Shown here: one piece after another, positions 1 to 4,682 of the stretch
Layout of the letters: each line of letters begins with the position of its first letter
Numbering within the stretch: position 1 is the stretch's first letter
Source of the DNA: a bacterium
Lineage (GTDB): Bacteria > Actinomycetota > Acidimicrobiia > Spongiisociales > UBA11373
Reading direction: 5' to 3'
DNA: 6,029 nt
Assembly (NCBI GenBank): GCA_013202595.1
Contig: JABMPV010000109.1
Coordinates: 1 to 6,029 of the forward strand
Program-made: the position numbers and the translations under genes
The notes under the pieces: model-generated
What the model was told of the DNA's origin: nothing
What the model saw: the letters and a program-made list of their open reading frames with translations, nothing else
Database searches by the model: none

Positions 1-317
1 ACCACCAGGTAGTCGGTCATCGCGATCGGCCTGGCTCCGGCCGCTGCGAGGTCGTCTATGCACATGGCGACCAGATCCGACCCCAGTCCGTCGAGCAGTC
101 CCGCGGCCCTGGCGACGTCGGCCTTGGTGCCGACGCCGTCGGTGCTCATCATCAGCACGGGTGCCGCGTATCCGGGCGGGATCCTGATTCCTGCGGCGAA
201 GCCACCGAAGGAACCGACGACGTCGGATCCCCACGAGGCGGTGACCGACCCGGTGATGTCATCCACCAGCGCCTCTGCGGCGTCGAGATCGACACCTGCT
301 TCGCGGTACGTGCTCAT
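1..317 (-). CDS. purM: Phosphoribosylformylglycinamidine cyclo-ligase (AIR synthetase), N-terminal part, cut by the window edge
   Basis: PurM closes the imidazole ring of formylglycinamidine ribonucleotide with ATP to give aminoimidazole ribonucleotide, step 5 of de novo purine synthesis, in the cytosol. The first 105 codons are present; the family is usually about 340-350 residues, so roughly the last two thirds lie beyond position 1. Family landmarks seen are YREAGVDLDA at residues 4-13, SFGGFAAG at 36-43, the ATP/phosphate-binding STDGVGTK at 58-65, and DLVAMCIDDLAAAGARP at 81-97 followed by TDYLV. The conserved Asn of the CVND motif is Asp here (CIDD), a change I recall in other actinobacterial copies. 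The ATG (315-317) overlaps the purF stop in an ATGA junction, which points to translational coupling in a purF-purM operon. The frame is intact throughout, and identification is secure. Confidence 0.97.
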   Translation of the reverse strand, partial: MSTYREAGVDLDAAEALVDDITGSVTASWGSDVVGSFGGFAAGIRIPPGYAAPVLMMSTDGVGTKADVARAAGLLDGLGSDLVAMCIDDLAAAGARPIAMTDYLV

Positions 318-1765
318 GAGGAGCCTTCCAGCACGAACTTGCCATCGCCGACGTCCGTGGGGTACTCGCCCGACAGACACGCGGTGCACAGGGGGTTGCC
401 GGCGATCGCGGTGGCTCGCATCAGGCCGTCGAGCGAGAGGTAGGCGAGCGAGTCGACCTCCAGGAAGGCTGCGATCTCATCGATATCCATCTTGGCCGCC
501 AGCAGTGAGTCCCGATCCGATGTGTCCATGCCGTAGAAGCACGGCCACCTGTAGGGGGGAGATGAGATCCGCAGGTGGACCTCGGTCGCACCGGCGTCTC
601 GCACCATCGTCACCAACTGGCGGGTGGTGGTGCCCCGGACGATGGAATCGTCGACCAGGACGACCCGCCGGTCTTCGAGGCTCGATCGCAGGGGGTTCAA
701 CTTCATGCGGATGCCGCGTTCGCGCAGGGCCGGCGTCGGGTCGATGAACGTCCTGCCGACGTACCGGTTCTTGACCAGGCCGTCGACATATCTGAGGCCC
801 GATGTCGCCGAGTAGCCCTGTGCAGCGGGGATTCCGGACTCGGGGACGGGGACGATCACGTCGGCGTCCGCCGGCGCCTCCTCGGCGAGGATGTGGCCCA
901 TCGCCCTGCGCGCCCCGTGCACATCGCGCCCGTAGAGCAATGAGTCGGGTCTGGCGAAGTAGACGAACTCGAACACGCACAGCCTGGGTTCTGCTTTGGG
1001 AAACGGATGATGGCTGCGAACGCCTGAAGCGTCGATGGCCACCATCTCACCCGGTTCGATGTCCCTCACGAAGGTCGCCCCGACGATGTCGAATGCTGCG
1101 GTCTCGGATGCGACCACCCATCCGCGTTCGGTCCTTCCGAGGGACAGGGGTCGGAATCCGTGAGGATCGCGGACTGCCACGAGGTGTCCCTGATCCATGA
1201 CGGCCAGCGAGAACGCCCCCTCGAAGGATGGGAGCACGGCAAGCATGGCCCGCTCCAACTCCCGGCCGTCGGACCGGTTCGGGTCGACCGATCGTGCGAT
1301 TGCCTCGGTCATCAGTTCCGAGTCGGTCGTCGCACCCTGGTCGCCAAACGTCCCGGCGAGATTCCTCGTGTTGGTGAGATTGCCGTTGTGGGCCAGGGCG
1401 ACGCCCGTCCCCACGATCTGCCGGTAGGCGGGTTGGGCGTTATCCCAGGTGGGTGATCCGGTGGTCGAGTACCTGGTGTGCCCGACCGCGAGGTGGCCGT
1501 TCAGGGCGGAGAGAGTGTTCTCGCTGAACACCTGGGCGACGAGGCCGACATCCTTGTAGACGGTGATGGTCTCGCCATCCGACGCTGCGATCCCTGCGCT
1601 TTCCTGCCCGCGGTGCTGGAGGGCGAACAGGCCGAAGTAGGCGAGGCGTGCTGCGTCCGAGCCGGGGGCATAGATCCCGAAGACTCCGCAGGCTTCGCCC
1701 GGCTTGTCGAGAAGGCTGTTTGGTGGGGGTCCCGCCACACGCGGGATCGTAGCCGCAGGGCTCAT
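314..1765 (-). CDS. purF: Amidophosphoribosyltransferase (glutamine PRPP amidotransferase), Fe-S type
   Basis: PurF makes 5-phosphoribosylamine from PRPP and glutamine, the committed step of purine synthesis, in the cytosol. The protein has 483 residues. Residues 26-240 form the Ntn-type glutaminase: Cys26 in GEACGVFG is the nucleophile, then LQHRGQESAGIA (49-60), GHTRYSTTG (95-103) and AHNGNLTN (125-132). Residues about 260-460 form the phosphoribosyltransferase, with the PRPP loop VVLVDDSIVRGTT at 368-380. Cys263, Cys409, Cys460 and Cys463 match the four [4Fe-4S] ligands of the Bacillus subtilis type, and the 263-409 spacing is the same as in that enzyme. The nucleophile implies removal of a 25-residue propeptide, longer than the 11 of B. 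subtilis; a GTG at codon 10 would leave 16. A TAG in frame 12 bases upstream of the ATG rules out longer starts. It is the first gene of the unit shared with purM and diverges from a stress-protein gene over 31 bp. The product is near certain; the exact start is less so. Confidence 0.98.
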   Translation of the reverse strand: MSPAATIPRVAGPPPNSLLDKPGEACGVFGIYAPGSDAARLAYFGLFALQHRGQESAGIAASDGETITVYKDVGLVAQVFSENTLSALNGHLAVGHTRYSTTGSPTWDNAQPAYRQIVGTGVALAHNGNLTNTRNLAGTFGDQGATTDSELMTEAIARSVDPNRSDGRELERAMLAVLPSFEGAFSLAVMDQGHLVAVRDPHGFRPLSLGRTERGWVVASETAAFDIVGATFVRDIEPGEMVAIDASGVRSHHPFPKAEPRLCVFEFVYFARPDSLLYGRDVHGARRAMGHILAEEAPADADVIVPVPESGIPAAQGYSATSGLRYVDGLVKNRYVGRTFIDPTPALRERGIRMKLNPLRSSLEDRRVVLVDDSIVRGTTTRQLVTMVRDAGATEVHLRISSPPYRWPCFYGMDTSDRDSLLAAKMDIDEIAAFLEVDSLAYLSLDGLMRATAIAGNPLCTACLSGEYPTDVGDGKFVLEGSS

Positions 1766-1796
1766 GGTGCCGCCCGGCTACTAGCCTGGGGGCCTC
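1766..1796. promoter_or_regulatory. Compact divergent promoter region between purF and the stress-protein gene, with a centred palindrome
   Basis: Only 31 bp separate the two divergent ATG codons. A perfect 11-bp palindrome, GGCTA-C-TAGCC (1776-1786), has its central base at 1781, exactly the middle of the gap. On the plus strand TAGCCT (1782-1787) fits the actinobacterial TANNNT -10 pattern and would start RNA within a few bases of ATG 1797, giving a leaderless or nearly leaderless message. On the minus strand the mirrored hexamer is TAGCCG, a poorer fit, with TAGTAG (1783-1778) as an overlapping alternative. Any -35 elements would fall inside the opposite gene. A run of five G (1788-1792) is only 4 bases from ATG 1797 and is a weak Shine-Dalgarno at best. 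That both promoters lie here is inferred from gene orientation. Confidence 0.5.
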
Positions 1797-2207
1797 ATGG
1801 AAACCATCGTTGTCGGCTTCATCGACTCACCCACAGGTCAGGCTGCACTCGATGCGGCTGTGATCGAGGCCCGTTTGCGCAATGCACACCTTTCGGTGGT
1901 CACGTCTGCCAGAGGGGGCACTCACGAGCACGCTGAGGAAGCCACCTCGGCAGAGGAGACCCTCGAGCGGGTGGCCGCCGATCTCGTCGAGATGGGCATC
2001 GACCACGAGATCCATCACCTCGTGCGCGGGATGTCGCCCTCGGAGGATCTGACCGAGCATGCATCCCGGATGGGTGCCTCGCTCATCGTCATCGGGTACC
2101 GCCGCAGGACACCGGCGGGGAAGTTCATCCTGGGCAGCGACTCGCGTGATGTGCTGCTGTCGGCTCCCTGTCCGGTGTTGTGCGTTCGGGCAGACGACGA
2201 ACTCTAA
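1797..2207 (+). CDS. Universal stress protein, single UspA domain
   Basis: This is a 136-residue, single-domain UspA-family protein, a cytosolic alpha/beta fold that usually dimerises and often binds ATP; these proteins commonly help survival in stasis or hypoxia. The start METIVVGFIDSPTGQAALDAA is the first strand, loop and helix. The end MGASLIVIGYRRRTPAGKF then ILGSDSRDVLLSAPCPVLCV is the classic nucleotide-loop region. The usual G-x2-G-x9-G(S/T) signature reads G100-x2-R103-x9-G113-S114, so its second Gly is Arg. The Asp usually seen in VGVDGS is also displaced (VGFIDS). Both features suit an actinobacterial subgroup with the RRR-TPxGK loop, where nucleotide binding is less certain. The ATG at 1797 is chosen because it begins exactly at the first strand of the fold. 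The gene diverges from purF and converges with the rhomboid gene. The specific role is unknown. Confidence 0.93.
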   Translation: METIVVGFIDSPTGQAALDAAVIEARLRNAHLSVVTSARGGTHEHAEEATSAEETLERVAADLVEMGIDHEIHHLVRGMSPSEDLTEHASRMGASLIVIGYRRRTPAGKFILGSDSRDVLLSAPCPVLCVRADDEL

Positions 2208-2273
2208 GCAGCGTTTGACGCTCTCAGTCGAACTCCTCTGACGAAATCCCTGCGCGCCCCGGCGGAGCCGCGT
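2208..2273. other. Convergent junction with a weak hairpin
   Basis: These 66 bp lie between the TAA of the stress-protein gene and the TAG of the rhomboid gene. AGCGT-TTG-ACGCT (2210-2222) forms a 5-bp stem directly behind the TAA, but no T-run follows it on the plus strand. CGGC-gga-GCCG, close to the rhomboid stop, forms only a 4-bp stem. Some termination must occur between convergent genes, so these could assist it, but neither is a convincing intrinsic terminator. Confidence 0.35.
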
Positions 2274-3107
2274 CTAGAGAAAGATCACCAGCAGGATCGC
2301 CGCCATGGCGAAGCCGAGCGCGATCACCGTCCGCTTCAGCGTCGACGCTCTGTCGGCGAGCGGCAGGTTGTCCCAGATGAAGGCGATCCCCGCCCCGACC
2401 GCCAATCCGCCGACATGTGCTTCCCACGCGATGTTCGGCACGATGAAGGGGAGGGCCATGTTGATCACCAGCAGCAATCCCAATTGGCGGAAGACCGCCT
2501 GTCCTGCGGGCGTGTGCCGCTGCCGGTACGAGGCGGCCAGCATCGCGCCGAAGAGACCGAAGATCGCCCCGGATGCGCCGACGGCCCAGTGGTTGCCTCC
2601 GATCAGGTGGTACAGCGCACTCCCACCGAGCCCGCTGGCCACGTACAACGCGGCGAACGAGACGCTCCCGAAGCGCCGTTCGAGCACCGGTCCGAAGATG
2701 AACAGGGCGTACATGTTGAAGAGGACATGGGTGATCCCACCGTGGAGGAACATGGCGGTGAAGGCCCGGTACCACTCACCCCGGTCGATCAGGATCGGGT
2801 GCTGGCCTCCGTTGTTGAGCATCCGATCACCAAGGTCGGGTGACAACTCACCGAGCAGGAAGATCCCTACGTTGATGGCGATGAGCGCAAACGTGACGGG
2901 CGCCGACGAGCGGACGGTGCGCCGGAGTGCCGTGCGCCCGTCGATGATCGTGGCCCGTCCCTTGGGTCTGGCACAGTCCGGGCAGCGCTGCCCCACCACC
3001 GAGTCATGGCTGCAATCGACGCAGATGTACTTGCCGCACTCCGAACAGGCCAGCCGGGTCGGTCGGTCGGGATGGCGGTAGCAGACGAGCGAGGCGGGGG
3101 AATCCAC
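2274..3107 (-). CDS. Rhomboid-family intramembrane serine protease with N-terminal zinc finger
   Basis: This is a membrane serine protease of the rhomboid family, which cleaves transmembrane substrates within the bilayer; the substrate is unknown. Numbered from GTG 3107 it has 277 residues. Residues 9-45 are a Cys/His-rich B-box-like finger: C9-x2-H12, C21-x2-C24, C29-x2-C32, C42-x2-C45. About seven hydrophobic segments follow, near 71-87, 123-142, 150-168, 174-192, 207-225, 228-246 and 258-277. Rhomboid landmarks are EWYRAFTAMFLHGG (from 111), H127-VLF-N131 in the second segment, the nucleophile Ser179 in GASGAIFG and catalytic His231 in AHVGG. The dyad is intact, so activity is likely. The chain ends at the end of the last hydrophobic segment. 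An ATG at 3341 would add 78 residues, but these are low-complexity Pro/Gly/Arg/Lys sequence encoded across a hairpin cluster, while the family normally begins just before the finger. GTG 3107 is therefore preferred. Confidence 0.92.
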   Translation of the reverse strand: MDSPASLVCYRHPDRPTRLACSECGKYICVDCSHDSVVGQRCPDCARPKGRATIIDGRTALRRTVRSSAPVTFALIAINVGIFLLGELSPDLGDRMLNNGGQHPILIDRGEWYRAFTAMFLHGGITHVLFNMYALFIFGPVLERRFGSVSFAALYVASGLGGSALYHLIGGNHWAVGASGAIFGLFGAMLAASYRQRHTPAGQAVFRQLGLLLVINMALPFIVPNIAWEAHVGGLAVGAGIAFIWDNLPLADRASTLKRTVIALGFAMAAILLVIFL

Positions 3108-3115
3108 GAGGAGAG

Positions 3116-3121
3116 ACGATA
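3116..3121 (-). promoter_or_regulatory. Candidate -10 box of the rhomboid gene
   Basis: Read on the minus strand, TATCGT (3121 to 3116) fits TANNNT and ends 8 bases before GTG 3107. RNA would start at or next to the start codon, which suits the absence of any Shine-Dalgarno there. Upstream at the expected distance only a poor -35 (around CGGAC, 3143-3139) can be seen. The box gives independent but weak support for the short start. Confidence 0.3.
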
Positions 3122-3196
3122 CCGGAGCCCCGCAGATAGTCCGTGGGGACGGCGGTCGCGCAGTGCCGCACGTCTGCTCAGAACGCGGCCCGGGCG

Positions 3197-3272
3197 GGTC
3201 GCCTGCGGCGACCTTGCCCCTTTGCGGCCCGGCTGACGCCGGCCCGCGTTTCCCCCGCTTCGCGGGGGAAAC
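3197..3272. repeat. Cluster of three consecutive hairpins (REP-like element)
   Basis: Three palindromes lie in a row. Hairpin 1 (3197-3213) has a perfect 7-bp stem, GGTCGCC/GGCGACC, around TGC. Hairpin 2 (3224-3247) has stems of 4 and 5 bp separated by one C-C mismatch, around TGAC. Hairpin 3 (3248-3272) begins on the next base and has a perfect 11-bp stem, GTTTCCCCCGC/GCGGGGGAAAC, around TTC. No T-run follows on either strand, so they are not standard intrinsic terminators. The layout resembles repetitive extragenic palindromes or a structured untranslated region. It lies upstream of the rhomboid gene and downstream of the Fic gene, both on the minus strand. Copy number elsewhere in the genome cannot be seen from here. 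Confidence 0.6.
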
Positions 3273-3295
3273 CAGGAAGCGGGGGAAACCAGGAA
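3262..3295 (+). repeat. Perfect tandem direct repeat, 2 x 17 bp
   Basis: The 17-mer GCGGGGGAAACCAGGAA occurs at 3262-3278 and again, without a gap, at 3279-3295, followed by a G-rich GGGGAGGG stretch. The first copy starts with the right arm of hairpin 3, so the second copy supplies an alternative right arm (GCGGGGGAAAC at 3279-3289) for the same left arm. This suggests slippage duplication or a second conformation of the element. Confidence 0.85.
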
Positions 3296-3334
3296 GGGGA
3301 GGGCCAGTGGAGACCGGTTTGCCTCGTTCGGTCA

Positions 3335-3370
3335 GTGACACTGCGCCACCCCAGGGTGGGGGAATGTCAC
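3335..3370 (-). terminator. Hairpin behind the Fic gene, possible terminator without a T-run
   Basis: The outer stem GTGACA (3335-3340)/TGTCAC (3365-3370) encloses an inner stem CCACC (3346-3350)/GGTGG (3355-3359) across a 5 x 5 internal loop. It begins 8 bases after the Fic stop in the direction of transcription, a usual terminator position. No T-run follows on the minus strand, so it may only stabilise the 3' end or help factor-dependent termination. Confidence 0.4.
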
Positions 3371-3378
3371 ATGAGACG

Positions 3379-4365
3379 CTAGGTGCGCTTGTAGCGAGAC
3401 TCGGTGTACTCGTCGACCCAATTCCGAGAACTCCTCCATTGGCCGTCTGAGCCCTTGGTTGCCTGGAGCCGCCCTCGGATGGCTGCTACGCGGAGCGCAT
3501 TGTGGGACAGGTCGTCCGTTTCAAGCGCAGCAAGGGGTACCAGACGAGCCGGGCCGGCAACGGCTGGAACGACAAACTTGTAGAGGTTGTCAAGGATGGC
3601 CCTCGCTATGAATTCGCCCAATCCCCCCGGGTCTCCGCTGTCGGCACGCGAGAGCGCCCGCAGGTATTTGGCGCGCTGGTTCTTGTAGACAATCGCAGGC
3701 GGATAGCCCAGGCGGACGAGCACGAGGTTGAGGACGAGCCGGCCGGCGCGCCCATTTCCATCGAGGAATGGGTGTATCTGCTCGAACCTACTGTGCGCTG
3801 TCGCGACTTCCTCCGGAAACGCCGTGGTTCTCGGTCGGATGGCGTTCACCTGCTCGAGCCACGTGTGGACTTGTGCTGGGACGTCGGTCCATGAGGGCGG
3901 CGTCATCCCACTTCCGAACGGCTGGATGTCGTGCTCGCGAAAGGAGCCGGGGCTCTCTCGGTCGGTCGCGTCTGGGTGCGGCGCGACATCCCACACCGGG
4001 CCCATGGCCATTCGGTGGATCTGCCGTAGCTCGGTCAAGCTCACCAGCTCTTGATCACCCTTCCCGGCGGGGATGATCGCTTGCCTGTACACCCATCGGG
4101 CAGCGTCGGCGTAGCCCTTGACCTCCATGTACTCCTTGAGTTCCTTGTCACCGACAGCCCTACCCTCGGCGAGGAGTGCCTCAACCTGCTTCAGAACCAG
4201 GGTGTTCCCCTCAATGGCGGTTGAGTGGTGGGCTTCCTCGTACCAGATGCCCGTCCAGATACTGGACGCCTCATCGGGGTTCGGGAGCCCCCCCATTCGT
4301 TGCCAGAGCTCGGCGATCTGCGTATCTAGGCGTTTGAATACGGCGGCTCGTGACGGTCGACCCAA
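3379..4365 (-). CDS. Class II Fic-domain protein (probable AMP transferase) with C-terminal excisionase-like HTH
   Basis: Fic proteins transfer a nucleotide monophosphate, usually AMP from ATP, to target-protein hydroxyls; the target here is unknown. Residues are numbered from TTG 4380 (333 aa). H52-STAIEGN-59 carries the inhibitory motif S53-xxx-E57-G58, whose N-terminal place defines class II, where Glu blocks productive ATP binding until released. PGSFREHDIQPFGSG (144-158) is the flap region. The core HPFLDGNGRAGR (203-214) is complete: His203, Asp207, Asn209, Arg211, Arg214. After about residue 280, ALRVAAIRGRLQATKG (295-310), WRSSRNWVDEY and a basic tail look like an excisionase/MerR-type helix-turn-helix. 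There is no signal peptide or membrane segment. TTG 4365 is preferred (328 aa) because AGGGAG lies 6 bases before it; TTG 4380 has no such site. No ATG occurs in frame upstream. The gene diverges from a sensor kinase. Activity looks intact and no separate antitoxin is needed for class II. Confidence 0.95.
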   Translation of the reverse strand: MGRPSRAAVFKRLDTQIAELWQRMGGLPNPDEASSIWTGIWYEEAHHSTAIEGNTLVLKQVEALLAEGRAVGDKELKEYMEVKGYADAARWVYRQAIIPAGKGDQELVSLTELRQIHRMAMGPVWDVAPHPDATDRESPGSFREHDIQPFGSGMTPPSWTDVPAQVHTWLEQVNAIRPRTTAFPEEVATAHSRFEQIHPFLDGNGRAGRLVLNLVLVRLGYPPAIVYKNQRAKYLRALSRADSGDPGGLGEFIARAILDNLYKFVVPAVAGPARLVPLAALETDDLSHNALRVAAIRGRLQATKGSDGQWRSSRNWVDEYTESRYKRT

Positions 4366-4371
4366 TGTGCG

Positions 4372-4377
4372 CTCCCT
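4372..4377 (-). promoter_or_regulatory. Shine-Dalgarno site deciding the Fic start
   Basis: On the minus strand AGGGAG (4377 to 4372) stands 6 bases before TTG 4365. It lies inside the coding frame if TTG 4380 were used, so it argues for the shorter, 328-residue Fic protein. Confidence 0.6.
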
Positions 4378-4379
4378 CA

Positions 4380-4435
4380 ATTTGTACGGACGGCGAGGAT
4401 CAAAGTGTACCGTACAAACCCTGATTTGTACGGAC
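4380..4435. promoter_or_regulatory. Three TGTACSG operator-like sites upstream of the Fic gene
   Basis: ATTTGTACGGAC occurs twice in the same orientation, at 4380-4391 and 4424-4435, 44 bp apart. Between them is a perfect dyad, TGTAC-C-GTACA (4406-4416), whose minus strand also reads TTTGTACGG (4418-4410). The plus-strand TGTAC cores start at 4383, 4406 and 4427, so the steps are 23 and 21 bp, about two helical turns each, placing all three on one face of the DNA. The sites cover the presumed -35, -10 and leader of the Fic gene, which fits a repressor array. The helix-turn-helix at the Fic C-terminus is a candidate binder; that link is an inference. Confidence 0.6.
4404..4409 (-). promoter_or_regulatory. 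Candidate -10 box of the Fic gene
   Basis: On the minus strand TACACT (4409 to 4404) fits TANNNT well and would start RNA near 4397, giving a leader of about 32 bases to TTG 4365. At 17 bp spacing the -35 position reads CGTACA (4432-4427), matching only half of TTGACA. The box overlaps the central TGTAC dyad and the -35 position overlaps the outer site, as expected for a repressible promoter. Confidence 0.4.
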
Positions 4436-4682
4436 AGCCGTCAGGGAACTGAACCGAACACTTTGCGATCGACTGGCACCACCCTCGCCAAGCGGCAACA
4501 CACCAGCGAGCGTCCGCGGAGGGGTGTACTTAAGAGTCGCCACCCCAGACGGGGCGCCTGTCAGCCGCAATGCAGTTTGAGGGTGCTGTGATACAGAGAT
4601 CGCACCCAGAGGCTCAACGGAGGCTGGCAGTGAACCCGACATTATGTAGCATCTAGCGAGGCGAGCAGTAGAGACATCTGCG
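4436..4682. other. Rest of the Fic-kinase intergenic region, no gene recognised
   Basis: Together with the operator region this forms a non-coding stretch of about 317 bp. Frames open across it give low-complexity proteins without family features. Small dyads are present: CCCC-AGAC-GGGG within 4541-4560, and GGGTGC (4581-4586)/GCACCC (4602-4607) around a 15-base loop that itself contains CTGT-GAT-ACAG. A lone TGTAC (4525-4529) lacks the rest of the operator motif. No tRNA is visible, as there is no T-loop GTTCRA motif or matching acceptor arms. A small regulatory RNA cannot be excluded. Confidence 0.45.
4624..4652 (+). promoter_or_regulatory. Candidate promoter of the sensor kinase gene
   Basis: CTGGCA (4624-4629) matches TTGACA at four of six positions and stands 17 bp before TAGCAT (4647-4652), which fits TANNNT. 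RNA would begin near 4659, leaving about 24 bases to GTG 4683. No other pair in the last 100 bp before the gene looked as good to me by eye. Confidence 0.45.

Noticed and set aside
58..747. Plus-strand open frame of 229 codons opposite purM and purF
   Set aside because: It is antisense to two secure genes, rich in Arg, Pro and Ser as expected of a shadow frame in GC-rich DNA, and shows no family motif.
2210..2222. Hairpin as intrinsic terminator of the stress-protein gene
   Set aside because: It has only 5 bp and no T-run after it; it is kept only as a weak structure in the junction entry.
2305..3081. Plus-strand open frame of 258 codons opposite the rhomboid gene
   Set aside because: It is wholly antisense to a protein with an intact catalytic dyad and zinc ligands; its own translation has no recognisable domain.
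3248..3295. Start of a CRISPR array
   Set aside because: The two 17-bp copies abut directly with no spacer, there are only two, and no cas gene is present.
4530..4610. Possible tRNA or structured RNA from clustered small dyads
   Set aside because: There is no T-loop motif, no CCA-type acceptor pairing and no anticodon arm; the dyads are short and do not form a cloverleaf.
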